Of a DNA stretch of 63,498 nt, positions 53,826 through 61,563 are shown one piece after another (the stretch's first letter is position 1; every line of letters starts with the position of its first letter). The translations under genes and the position numbers were made by a program. Source of the DNA: DASVTR01 sp033855775 (GTDB lineage Bacteria; Acidobacteriota; Blastocatellia; Pyrinomonadales; Pyrinomonadaceae); contig JAWVFT010000004.1 in NCBI GenBank assembly GCA_033855775.1, forward strand, positions 1 to 63,498, given 5' to 3'. Under the pieces are notes generated by a model that searched no databases, was not told the origin of the DNA, and saw only the letters and a list, made by a program, of their open reading frames with translations.

Positions 53826-54485
53826 ATGACCGCAGACGTAGAGCATCGCAAGCAAGTTCCTTCGCGGCGCGAGTTGTTGACGCTGCTCATCATCTACGCC
53901 GCCGGCTTCGGCCTGCTGGCGATTCGCCCTTACGACCGTTGGGATTGGGCTCTGGAAAATTTCTTTCCGCTCGCTCAACTGCTCGCCCTCGCCGTCACCT
54001 ATCGCCACTTCAAATTCACGCGGCTCTCTTATTATCTAATCTTCTTTTATCTCTTCGTCCAATCCTACGGCGGCCACTACACCTACGCGCTCGCGCCGCC
54101 GTTTAACTGGCTGCGCGACGAATTTCATCTCTCGCGCAATCACTACGACCGCGTGGCGCACTTCATGCTCGGCTTTCTGCTGGCGATTCCGATTCGTGAG
54201 ATTCTTTTGCGGTCTGTCAAAACCTCGCGCCGCTGGATGGCTTTCATCACGGCGGCAATCGTGCTGGCCATCGGCGCCTTCTACGAGTTCATCGAATGGT
54301 GGGTCGCTCTCCTGTCCAGCCCCGAACTCGGCAATGCCTTCCTAGGCACGCAGGGCGACATCTGGGACTCACACTGGGACATGTTCCTCGCCCTCGTCGG
54401 AGCCGTCTGCGCCCTCGCTCTCTTTATGAAACTGCACGACAAACAGCTTGGCGCGTATCGCCGGTCGAAGCAAACTCCCGACTGA
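53826..54485 (+). CDS. YjdF-like membrane protein (DUF2238)
   Basis: This is a 219-residue inner-membrane protein with about six helices. The hallmarks of DUF2238 are present: YGGHYTYA, NHYDRVAHFMLGFLLAIPIREIL, FYEFIEWW and GTQGDIWDSHWDMFLALVG. The role of the family is unknown. The start at 53826 is the ATG nearest the conserved region; a longer N-terminus is possible but lacks support. Confidence 0.85.
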   Translation: MTADVEHRKQVPSRRELLTLLIIYAAGFGLLAIRPYDRWDWALENFFPLAQLLALAVTYRHFKFTRLSYYLIFFYLFVQSYGGHYTYALAPPFNWLRDEFHLSRNHYDRVAHFMLGFLLAIPIREILLRSVKTSRRWMAFITAAIVLAIGAFYEFIEWWVALLSSPELGNAFLGTQGDIWDSHWDMFLALVGAVCALALFMKLHDKQLGAYRRSKQTPD

Positions 54486-54511
54486 CTTTGCTTCTCAAAG
54501 CATCTCCATAA

Positions 54512-54567
54512 GAAGAGACGAAGCGGACGAAGAACAGCAATCCTTTCTTCGTCCGCTTCGTCTCTTC
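54512..54567. terminator. Two-way terminator hairpin
   Basis: A perfect 23-base arm pair (54512-54534 and 54545-54567) with a 10-base loop lies between the convergent YjdF-like and guaB genes, followed by CCTGTTAATT. It is well placed to end transcripts from both sides. Confidence 0.75.
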
Positions 54568-54606
54568 CTGTTAATTCTCCTTCGCGTTAGACGAACAAAG
54601 CGCGGG

Positions 54607-56073
54607 TTACTCCAAGCGATAGTTCGGGGCTTCCTTCGTGATGATTACGTCGTGGACGTGCGATTCGCGCAAGCCCGCGGAAGTGATGCGGACGAAGCGT
54701 GTCTTCTCCTGAAACTCGCGGATGTTGCGGCAGCCCGTGTAGCCCATGCCCGCGCGCAGGCCGCCGACGAGTTGCGTCACCATGTCCGCGAGCGTTCCCT
54801 TGTAAGGCACGCGGCCTTCGATGCCTTCGGGGACGAGCTTGGATTCCATCTCGACGCGCTCCTGACTGTAGCGGTCGCGCGAGCCTTCGCGCATCGCTCC
54901 GATTGAACCCATCCCGCGATAGCTCTTGAACGAGCGACCCTGAAAGAGTATCAACTCGCCGGGCGCTTCCTCCGTCCCGGCGAAGAGCGAGCCAATCATC
55001 ACCACGTCCGCGCCCGCCGCAATCGCCTTCGCCACGTCGCCCGAAAACTTCACGCCGCCGTCGGCGATGATGGGAACGCCGCTGCCCTTTGCCGCCGCGA
55101 CGCATTCCAGTATCGCCGAAATCTGCGGCACGCCCGCGCCCGTCACGACGCGCGTCGTGCAAATGCTCCCCGGCCCGATGCCGACCTTGATGGCGTCGGC
55201 TCCGGCGGCAATCAATTCGCGCGCGCCTTCGCCTGTGCCGACGTTGCCCGCAATCAATTGCGTCTCAGGATAGCGACGCTTGATTTCGCGGACCGCTTCG
55301 ATGACGCGCGTCGAATGGCCGTGGGCCGTGTCGATGGCGAGACAATCAACGCGCGCCTTGACGAGGGCGTCGGCGCGTTCGCGGAAGTCGCCGGTCGCGC
55401 CGATGGCGGCGGCGACGCGCAGGCGGCCAAGGTCGTCCTTCGCGGCGGTCGGATACTTAATCGCTTTCTGAATGTCTTTGACCGTAATCAACCCTTTGAT
55501 GCGCTTGTCGCCGTCAACGACGAGCAGCTTTTCGATGCGATGTTTTTGCAGCACGGCCTTGGCCTGTTCGAGCGTCGTGCCGACCGGCACAGTGACGAGC
55601 GGTTGCTTCGTCATCACCTCGGAGACGGGAATATCGAAGCGCGTCTCAAAGCGCAGGTCGCGGTTAGTGATGATGCCGACGAGGTGGCCGCCTTCGTCAA
55701 CGACCGGCACGCCGCTAATCTTGTAGCGTTCCATCACGCGCAGGGCTTCGCTGACCGGGCGGTCTGGGCGAATCGTCACGGGGTCGACAATCATGCCCGA
55801 CTCCGAACGCTTCACCTTGTCAACCTCTTCGGCCTGCTGCTCAATGGGCAGATTTTTATGGACGACGCCGATGCCGCCCTGCTGCGCCAGGGCGATAGCA
55901 AGGGCTGCTTCCGTCACCGTGTCCATCGCAGACGAGCAGAGCGGAATCTGCAAACGTATGTCGCGCGTGAACTGCGTCGAAGCGTCCGTCTCCGTCGGCA
56001 AGACATCCGAACGCGCCGGAATCAACAATACATCGTCGAACGTCAGACCTTCTTGAATGTCAGAATTAATCAT
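54607..56073 (-). CDS. guaB: Inosine-5'-monophosphate dehydrogenase
   Basis: This 488-residue cytoplasmic enzyme converts IMP to XMP with NAD, the committed step to guanine nucleotides. The TIM barrel is interrupted at about residues 95-205 by two CBS domains (VSEALRVMERYKISGVPVVDEGGHLVGIIT and the second copy). The catalytic loop is GIGPGSICTTRVVTGAGVPQ with the nucleophilic Cys. The flap and its dyad (RYSQE) and the end of the barrel (GRVPYKGTLADMVTQLVGGLR) are present. The length is normal. Confidence 0.97.
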   Translation of the reverse strand: MINSDIQEGLTFDDVLLIPARSDVLPTETDASTQFTRDIRLQIPLCSSAMDTVTEAALAIALAQQGGIGVVHKNLPIEQQAEEVDKVKRSESGMIVDPVTIRPDRPVSEALRVMERYKISGVPVVDEGGHLVGIITNRDLRFETRFDIPVSEVMTKQPLVTVPVGTTLEQAKAVLQKHRIEKLLVVDGDKRIKGLITVKDIQKAIKYPTAAKDDLGRLRVAAAIGATGDFRERADALVKARVDCLAIDTAHGHSTRVIEAVREIKRRYPETQLIAGNVGTGEGARELIAAGADAIKVGIGPGSICTTRVVTGAGVPQISAILECVAAAKGSGVPIIADGGVKFSGDVAKAIAAGADVVMIGSLFAGTEEAPGELILFQGRSFKSYRGMGSIGAMREGSRDRYSQERVEMESKLVPEGIEGRVPYKGTLADMVTQLVGGLRAGMGYTGCRNIREFQEKTRFVRITSAGLRESHVHDVIITKEAPNYRLE

Positions 56074-56130
56074 TGCTCGTGCCTCTTTTTTATGTCGTCA
56101 GCTAAGAGCTAGCGGCTGACCACCAGTTGC

Positions 56131-56166
56131 GTAAAACAAAAATGCCCGCGTCTGGAAGGCGGGCGT
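56131..56166 (-). terminator. Rho-independent terminator after rodZ-like gene
   Basis: On the minus strand a GC-rich stem (GCCCGC paired with GCGGGC, plus two outer pairs) with a nine-base loop is followed by ATTTTTGTTTT. It lies between the end of the RodZ-like gene and the start of guaB. Confidence 0.8.
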
Positions 56167-56255
56167 GTCTCTCTGGCCGTGTGGAGCGCGCGAAGGCCGT
56201 CGGGCAGACGTTCATCGCGCTCTCATGTGAAGCCCTGGAAAACCTGCGACGAAAT

Positions 56256-57026
56256 TTATTGCAAAAACTGTTCGTAGTTATCCTTTGTAATCAGCATCTC
56301 GGCCTTGTCCTGCTCCACCCGCAAGGGGCGACCGTTAATCGTCACTTCGAGAGCTTTGGCCGGAGCATAGATGAACCTCAAACTTTGCTGCGGGTCAAAC
56401 TCTCTGGCTTCGTCCGTTTGCAGCGAAAACTTGATGGGCTTCCTGCTGTCGTCTGCAAAGGTCGTGAGCCAGACCTTCTGGCCGCGCGCCTTGAACTGTA
56501 TATGAAAAGCGCCGGAAGCCTGCGCGGGCTGCGTCGCATTAACCGGAGCCGCCGGGGCAGTCGCAGCCGTTTGCGCGCCCTGCGGATTAACGGCCTGCGG
56601 ATTGTTGCTCTCGGAACGCGCGGCCTCGCGTCGTTCGTACCAGTGCTTGGCTCCCCAGACGATGAGCGACAACACGCCAAGGATGAGAATCGCCAGCAGC
56701 AACGTGACCAGCGGCGAGCGCGAATTGCCGTCCGTGTAGACGCGCGAGCGATAAGGCGAAGTCGCCACATCGTCGTCTGTGTCGCCCTGCTCGCGCATCG
56801 TCCGCGCATAGCCTTCGAGGGCCGCCTGCTCGTCAAAGCCGATATACTTGGCATAGGCTTTGATGAAACTGCGATTGAAGATGCCGCCGGGCAGCCGCTT
56901 GTATTCGTTGGTCTCGATGGCTTCGAGATAGCGCATGGAGATGCGCGTCTGCTCAGAGATGTCGCGCAAGCTAATGCCTCGCGCCTCTCTTGCGAGTCGC
57001 AACTCTTCTCCGAAATTTGCTGCCAT
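56256..57026 (-). CDS. RodZ-like helix-turn-helix membrane protein
   Basis: This is a 256-residue protein with the RodZ layout. A cytoplasmic HTH_25 domain comes first (FGEELRLAREARGISLRDIS, then YLEAIETNEYKRLPGG and FIKAYAKYIG). One membrane helix follows (LVTLLLAILILGVLSLIVW), then a linker rich in Ala, Pro and Gln, and a periplasmic DUF4115-type beta domain (KVWLTTFADDSRKPIKFSL). In E. coli RodZ links MreB to the elongation machinery. The start could also be 57032, two codons earlier. Confidence 0.85.
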   Translation of the reverse strand: MAANFGEELRLAREARGISLRDISEQTRISMRYLEAIETNEYKRLPGGIFNRSFIKAYAKYIGFDEQAALEGYARTMREQGDTDDDVATSPYRSRVYTDGNSRSPLVTLLLAILILGVLSLIVWGAKHWYERREAARSESNNPQAVNPQGAQTAATAPAAPVNATQPAQASGAFHIQFKARGQKVWLTTFADDSRKPIKFSLQTDEAREFDPQQSLRFIYAPAKALEVTINGRPLRVEQDKAEMLITKDNYEQFLQ

Positions 57027-57032
57027 TACCAA

Positions 57033-57336
57033 TCCACGTCCGCCTTCGGCTCAGGTTGGTCGAGTAGGGACGCCCCATTTAAACTACGTTGTGGCGCAAT
57101 ATAACGTGTGCTGCAAAACGTTGTCAAACTCCAGTGCCTCAAGAGCCGGGCAACTATCGCTTAGTCTTCGAAATAAGCGGATTGCTTTTAGCCTTTGACG
57201 ACGGGCGACGGATGACGGGCTGCGGACTTTTCATCGCGTCTCTTGATTCTTGCCGCGCACAGGACTACGATGGGGCGTTCTCGAAGAAAAATCGTTTTTA
57301 ATTTCTACCACAGCAAAAGTGAGGAGGAGAAGCTCA
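57033..57336. other. Promoter region of the BMC operon
   Basis: This 304-base gap lies between the divergent rodZ-like gene and the first shell gene. It must hold the BMC operon promoter. AT-richer patches occur at about 57090-57110 (GCGCAATATAACG) and 57290-57310. I cannot point to a confident -35/-10 pair or regulator site, and no regulator gene lies next to the operon. Confidence 0.4.
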
Positions 57337-57735
57337 ATGCCTCTCGAAGCGCTAGGAATGGTTGAGACTAAAGGTTTCGTCGGGGCGGTGGAAGCCGCCG
57401 ACGCGATGGTCAAAGCAGCCAACGTCCAACTTTTAGGAAAAGAATATATCGGCGCGGGCTACGTCACAATTTTTGTGCGCGGCGATGTCGGCGCGGTCAA
57501 AGCGGCGACGGATGCGGGCGCGGCAGCGGCGCGTCGCGTCGGCGAACTCATCAGCGTGCATGTCATCCCGCGCCCGCATGGTGAAGTCGAACGAGTGCTG
57601 CCGAAGAACGGTCGCACAGGCTTCAGCCCGGACGAGCGCGCCGTCGGCGGCGGCGGTCAGGGCCAACTCAGCGAAGGCGACCAAGGCCGCTCGCTTCAGG
57701 GCGCGCGCGAGAACAATCGAGAGAAGACGAAGTGA
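57337..57735 (+). CDS. BMC-H microcompartment shell protein (first copy)
   Basis: This is a 132-residue single-domain BMC protein (PF00936) forming hexameric shell tiles. It starts MPLEALGMVETKGF with a strong GAGGAGGAG Shine-Dalgarno. The fold is complete through FVRGDVGAVKAATDAGAAAARRVGELISVHVIPRPH. The pore-loop position reads YIGAG where PduA has KIGSG. After residue 90 it has a Gly/Gln-rich tail of about 40 residues, which is longer than usual. Its stop codon is itself part of the GTGACAA heptamer repeat. Confidence 0.97.
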   Translation: MPLEALGMVETKGFVGAVEAADAMVKAANVQLLGKEYIGAGYVTIFVRGDVGAVKAATDAGAAAARRVGELISVHVIPRPHGEVERVLPKNGRTGFSPDERAVGGGGQGQLSEGDQGRSLQGARENNREKTK

Positions 57736-57836
57736 CAAGTGACGAGTGACGAGTGACGAGCTAAGGCAATGAAGCCAAGCTGTGAAAGATAGCCAACGGC
57801 TTTAACTCGTCACTCGTCACTTGCTGCTCGTCACTG
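57731..57836. repeat. Heptamer inverted repeat, BMC-H1 to aldehyde dehydrogenase
   Basis: The left arm (57731-57763; GTGACAA GTGACGA GTGACGA GTGACGA units) overlaps the shell-gene stop. The right arm (57803-57835) is its near complement. The dehydrogenase start is 18 bases further, with its own GGAGG. Confidence 0.75.
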
Positions 57837-57853
57837 CTCTTGGAGGTTGAGTT

Positions 57854-59791
57854 ATGTCCGTTGATAAAGACCTCGTGTCGGTTCAGCAGGCGCGTGATCT
57901 GGTGGAGGCGGCACACCGGGCGCAGGTTGAGTTGGCGCATTTCGACCAGGGCAAGATTGACCGCATCTGTGAAGCGATGGCGAAGGCCGCGCTCGGCGAG
58001 GCTGTGCGCCTCGGCGCGTTGGCGGTCGAGGAGACGGGCTTCGGCGTCGCGGCGGACAAGGCTGAAAAGAATCGCTTCGCCTCCGAGGATGTCTGGAACT
58101 ACTTTAAGAATCTGCGGACGGTCGGCGTCGTCAACGAGTCGAAAGATGTGGTCGAGATTGCCAGCCCGCGCGGCGTCGTCGCCGGAATCATTCCTTCGAC
58201 CAACCCGACCTCGACGGCCATCTTCAAATGTCTTATCAGCATCAAGGCGCGCAACAGCATCGTGCTCTCGCCGCATCCTTCAGCCGCGCGCTGCATCAAC
58301 GAAGCGGTGAAGGTAGTGCGCGAAGCGGCCATCAAAGCGGGCCTGCCCGCGGACGCTATCGGCTGCATGACGAGCGCGACTATCGAAGGCACCGAAGCCT
58401 TGATGAAGCACAAGCAGACCGCCGTCATCCTTGCGACGGGCGGCATAGGGCTGGTGCGGGCCGCGTATTCTTCCGGCAAGCCTGCGTTCGGCGTCGGCCC
58501 CGGCAACGTTCCTTCATTCATCGAGCGGACGGCGGATGTGGCCAAAGCCGTGCAGGACATTCTAACGGGGACGTGTTTTGACAACGGGACAATCTGCGCT
58601 TCGGAGCAAGCCGTGATTGCGGACGCTCCTGTGGAGAAAGCCGTGCGCGAGCAGTTCAAGGCGCAGGGCGGCCATTTTCTCTCCGCCGCCGAAGCGGAGC
58701 AACTCGGCAAAGTCGTGGCGACTCCGCAGCGTTCTTTGAACCCGGCCATCGTCGGCAGGTCTGTCGAAGTGATTGCTAAGCTGGCGGGACTCAGCGTGCC
58801 GCCGGGGACGCGCTGCCTGCTCGCGGATGTCGGCGGCGTCGGGCGCGATTTTCCGCTCTCGATGGAAAAGCTCTCGCCCATCTTGGCCTTCTACGTCGAG
58901 GACGGCATCGAGCGCGGCGCGGCGCGCTGCTTCGAAGTCTTGTCTTACGGCGGCATGGGCCACACCGCGGGCGTCCACACGCGCTCGCGCGAAGCGGCGG
59001 TCGCTTACGGGCGAGAGATGCCCGCCTCGCGCGTCATCGTCAACTCGCCGACGACGCACGGAGCCATCGGATTCTCGACGGCCCTGCCGCCTTCGATGAC
59101 TTTGGGTTGCGGCTCATGGGGCGGCAACGTCACTTCGGATAACGTCTCGCCGCTGCACTTGATGGACATCAAGCGCGTGGCCTTTGAGACGCGCCCCGTC
59201 AAGAGCGCGCGTCCGGCTTTGTCCGCTCAAACGCAGGGCGCAAGCGCGCCCGCCGTCGCTGCCGCTTCGTCAAACGCGCAACCCGTCGTCGCTCAAGCCA
59301 CGGGCCGCGCTATCAATCGTGAAGAGATAGCGGCCATCGTTGACCGTTTTCTCTCGAACCGTTCTGAGAGCCAGAGCGCGCCAGCCGCCGCGACAGAGCA
59401 CGCGCATCTTCATGCTGTCGCGTCGCCGGCGCAGTATCAACCCGTGATTGATGTCGAAGCGGGAAGCCGTTACGACAGGTCTGACGCCGCGCCGCAAGCC
59501 GCCGCCGCGCCGACCGCTGAAGCCAATAGCGGCGGCAACGGCTCGGCTTCGTCCGCGCAGGCTGCGCCGCCTGCTCCCAGGCCCGCGCGGAGCAGCAGCG
59601 GCGGAGCAGCAGCGACGACAACAGCGCAGGCGACCAACGGCAACCAGCGCAAGGCCGTTGACTTCGTTAGCGAAGACGACGTGCGCCGCGCCATTCAGAA
59701 AGGCGAGAAGATTTACGTCAACGCCCGCACCATCATCACGCCTTCGGCGCGCGACATGGGCGAGCCAGCGGAAGTGTTTGCCAAAGTCTGA
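57854..59791 (+). CDS. Acylating aldehyde dehydrogenase of BMC type (EutE/PduP-like) with long C-terminal tail
   Basis: This 645-residue protein has a catalytic part, about 1-450, that is a CoA-acylating aldehyde dehydrogenase. The N-terminal segment has SPRGVVAGIIPSTNPTSTAI, the NAD-binding region has TGGIGLVRAAY and KPAFGVGPGNVP, and the catalytic Cys248 is in FDNGTICASEQ. It would turn an aldehyde made inside the shell into acyl-CoA. The tail is unusual. It has an amphipathic helix at about 487-505 (INREEIAAIVDRFLSNRSE), then an Ala/Pro/Ser-rich linker of about 95 residues, then a conserved-looking end at 600-645 (VSEDDVRRAIQKGEKIYV, TIITPSARDMG). These may target or anchor it to the shell. 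EutE and PduP have no such tail. Confidence 0.93.
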   Translation: MSVDKDLVSVQQARDLVEAAHRAQVELAHFDQGKIDRICEAMAKAALGEAVRLGALAVEETGFGVAADKAEKNRFASEDVWNYFKNLRTVGVVNESKDVVEIASPRGVVAGIIPSTNPTSTAIFKCLISIKARNSIVLSPHPSAARCINEAVKVVREAAIKAGLPADAIGCMTSATIEGTEALMKHKQTAVILATGGIGLVRAAYSSGKPAFGVGPGNVPSFIERTADVAKAVQDILTGTCFDNGTICASEQAVIADAPVEKAVREQFKAQGGHFLSAAEAEQLGKVVATPQRSLNPAIVGRSVEVIAKLAGLSVPPGTRCLLADVGGVGRDFPLSMEKLSPILAFYVEDGIERGAARCFEVLSYGGMGHTAGVHTRSREAAVAYGREMPASRVIVNSPTTHGAIGFSTALPPSMTLGCGSWGGNVTSDNVSPLHLMDIKRVAFETRPVKSARPALSAQTQGASAPAVAAASSNAQPVVAQATGRAINREEIAAIVDRFLSNRSESQSAPAAATEHAHLHAVASPAQYQPVIDVEAGSRYDRSDAAPQAAAAPTAEANSGGNGSASSAQAAPPAPRPARSSSGGAAATTTAQATNGNQRKAVDFVSEDDVRRAIQKGEKIYVNARTIITPSARDMGEPAEVFAKV

Positions 59792-59794
59792 AAG

Positions 59795-59883
59795 GCGGGG
59801 GTCGGGGGAAAGGGGTTGGGGGTTAGGGAAGACAAGAAACTGCTTCCTTAACCCAACTCCTAACCCCAACCCTCAACCCCTAA
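59795..59883. repeat. Heptamer inverted repeat, GGGGTTG type
   Basis: G-rich units (GGGGTTG, GGGGTTA, 59810-59830) are opposed by C-rich units (TAACCCC, AACCCTC, 59844-59882) with imperfect pairing. The element fills the space from 3 bases after the dehydrogenase stop to 3 bases before the BMC-P start, and leaves no room for a Shine-Dalgarno. Confidence 0.65.
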
Positions 59884-59886
59884 ACT

Positions 59887-60213
59887 ATGTTTCTCGGTAA
59901 AGTCGTCGGCACGGTCTGGTCTACAAAGAAGACGCCCGATCTTGAGGGCGTTCGTTTTTTGATTGTCCATCCGTATGATTTGGATAAAGAGCCGACGAAG
60001 AATATCGTCGTCGTCGCAGACCGTCTCGGCGCAGGCATTGGTGAAGTCGTGATGTGCGCTTACGGCAAGGCTGCGCGCACGGCCATCGGCAATCAGGAGA
60101 TGGCGATTGAAGCGGCGGTCGTCGCCATCGTTGACCGCATGGATTTGCATGACTCGCAATCGGAAGAGGCCATCGAAGCCGCGCGCGAATTGAGAGCCAA
60201 CGATAGAAGATGA
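59887..60213 (+). CDS. BMC-P (EutN/CcmL) microcompartment vertex protein
   Basis: This is a 108-residue pentamer-forming vertex protein (PF03319). It begins MFLGKVVGTVWSTKK and contains GVRFLIVHPYD, IVVVADRLGAGIGEVVMCAYG and AIEAAVVAIVDRMDL, which cover the whole family. Pentamers cap the twelve corners of the shell. It is one base-frame away from a heptamer repeat on each side and has no Shine-Dalgarno of its own. Confidence 0.95.
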   Translation: MFLGKVVGTVWSTKKTPDLEGVRFLIVHPYDLDKEPTKNIVVVADRLGAGIGEVVMCAYGKAARTAIGNQEMAIEAAVVAIVDRMDLHDSQSEEAIEAARELRANDRR

Positions 60214-60215
60214 GG

Positions 60216-60307
60216 CAGTGACAAGTGACAAGCAGCAAGTTAAAACCAATCGCTGACTCTCGCCAGCGGTCTTCTTGTTCTTGCTTGTCATTCGTCACTT
60301 GTCACTG
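60216..60307. repeat. Heptamer inverted repeat, BMC-P to UPF0237 gene
   Basis: The left arm begins CAGTGACAAGTGACAAG (60216) three bases after the BMC-P stop. The right arm ends with its complement at 60307, eight bases before the next ATG. The 14 outermost bases pair perfectly. Confidence 0.75.
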
Positions 60308-60314
60308 AGTTAAA

Positions 60315-60803
60315 ATGGCGAACGAGGAATTAATTTATCGCATCACGCGCGCGGTTTATGGACGATTGGGCGCGGGCGCGGATGAGCGGACGGTCGAGCA
60401 GTTGGTGACGGACGTGTATCGCGCCATCGAGCCGATTGTCGAACAGGACGCGCGCGGGGCGGCGGCGGCGAGCGAGAGCGCGGGCAATGGCCGCAACGCG
60501 CGTGAGCGCGAGGCGAGCGTCGCTGGCTCTGCCGAGCGGATGATAATTTCCGTCTTCGGGGTAGACCATCCGGGCATCGTCGCGGCGGTCGCGCAGGTGT
60601 TGGCCGAAGCGCAGTGCAGCATCATCGACATCAACCAGACAGTCGTGCAGAGCAAGTTTGCGATGGTCATCATTGCAGACACTTCGCGCTCGCGCCTCTC
60701 CGCCACCGAGTTGAAAGAACGTTTTCGCAACGAAGGCCAGCGCCTCGGCGTCCGCATCTACGCCCAACGCGAAGACCTCTTCAACGCAATGCACAGGATT
60801 TGA
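60315..60803 (+). CDS. UPF0237 ACT-domain protein with N-terminal extension, in BMC operon
   Basis: This is a 162-residue protein. Residues about 74-162 match UPF0237, a single ACT domain of about 90 residues (ISVFGVDHPGIVAAVAQVL, IIDINQTVVQSKFAMVIIA, LFNAMHRI end). In Firmicutes this gene precedes UPF0210 and both are of unknown function. ACT domains usually bind small ligands such as amino acids. Here there is an extra N-terminal 73 residues: two predicted helices (EELIYRITRAVYGRLG and ERTVEQLVTDVYRAIEPIV) then an Ala/Gly/Arg-rich linker. This layout is like an encapsulation peptide that carries cargo into a microcompartment. No Shine-Dalgarno is seen. Confidence 0.85.
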   Translation: MANEELIYRITRAVYGRLGAGADERTVEQLVTDVYRAIEPIVEQDARGAAAASESAGNGRNAREREASVAGSAERMIISVFGVDHPGIVAAVAQVLAEAQCSIIDINQTVVQSKFAMVIIADTSRSRLSATELKERFRNEGQRLGVRIYAQREDLFNAMHRI

Positions 60804-60806
60804 AAA

Positions 60807-60912
60807 CAGTGACGAGTGACGAGTGATAAGCAGCAAGCTAAAATCAGTTGTTGTTGCGCGCGGACTGGTTTCTTGTCTTATCTCGTCACTTGTCACTTGT
60901 CACTCGTCACTG
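60807..60912. repeat. Heptamer inverted repeat, UPF0237 to zinc-ribbon gene
   Basis: The left arm (from 60807: CAGTGACGAGTGACGAGTG) begins three bases after the UPF0237 stop. The right arm ends at 60912, five bases before the next ATG. Pairing is strong at both ends. Confidence 0.75.
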
Positions 60913-60917
60913 AATTT

Positions 60918-61487
60918 ATGGAACCGGAAATAGCACGGCGGTGCAAATCATGCGGCGCGGCGATTCGCGCTCGCTCGACCTTTTGTCCACAATGCGGCGT
61001 CGCTCTGGCGGAAGAGGGCGCGGCGGCAAGCGCCAGCGTCGTCGCGCCGGAACGATTGGCGCCGCCGGTGGCGGATTCAAGGCCGAGCGCAAAGACGACT
61101 GCGCTGGCGCAGCCGGATGAAGAGCCTGTCGAAAGGGAAACCACGGCGAAGACGGAAACGCCCGCGCCGTGGATTGCCGACGCGCCTGACGCGGCCACGC
61201 CGGTTGCGCCTGCCGAAACTGCGTCGCGCGCGGGAGTGGTCGCGCCGGTTGTTCCAAACGCGGAGACTGTTTCCGATAAGCGGCAGCGCGTCAGCATCGC
61301 TCCGTCGCCAGCGTCGCCGCGCATTCTGGCTGACGACGGCGGCGTGCGCCGCGCGGAGAAATTGCGCCGCGCATCAAACGTCGTGCTCGACGAAGCCGCC
61401 GCCGACCCAAGCCTGCGCTTCGTGCTCGTCGCCACCGCGCTCATCATTATTTCCATCGTCCTACTCTTGCTGGCCCGCGTGCTTTAA
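60918..61487 (+). CDS. Tail-anchored zinc-ribbon protein in BMC operon
   Basis: This is a 189-residue protein. It begins MEPEIARRCKSCGAAIRARS, then FCPQCG, so it has a complete double-CxxC zinc ribbon at residues 9-30. A long low-complexity linker rich in Ala, Pro, Thr and Glu follows. The C-terminus is a single hydrophobic helix (VLVATALIIISIVLLLLARVL) and would insert as a tail anchor. I know no BMC gene of this kind. It could tether or regulate, or be a bystander. The start at 60918 is chosen because the upstream part of the frame is repeat sequence. Confidence 0.7.
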   Translation: MEPEIARRCKSCGAAIRARSTFCPQCGVALAEEGAAASASVVAPERLAPPVADSRPSAKTTALAQPDEEPVERETTAKTETPAPWIADAPDAATPVAPAETASRAGVVAPVVPNAETVSDKRQRVSIAPSPASPRILADDGGVRRAEKLRRASNVVLDEAAADPSLRFVLVATALIIISIVLLLLARVL

Positions 61488-61490
61488 AAA

Positions 61491-61563
61491 GTTTCAGGCT
61501 CAAGGCTTCAAGTTGAAACACGAAGAAGCTTGAACCCTTGAGCCTGAAACCTGAAACCCGAAC
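61491..61563. repeat. Inverted repeat with CCTGAAA heptamers before UPF0210 gene
   Basis: Arms at 61491-61512 and 61529-61550 pair over 22 bases with one mismatch. They are followed by CCTGAAA CCCGAAC directly abutting the ATG at 61564. This heptamer variant differs from the other elements in the operon but has the same placement. Confidence 0.7.

Noticed and set aside
57731..60912. Regular GTGAC repeats as a possible CRISPR array
   Set aside because: The units are 7 bases, without unique spacers of 30-40 bases, and no cas gene is present. They form inverted pairs rather than direct repeats with spacers.
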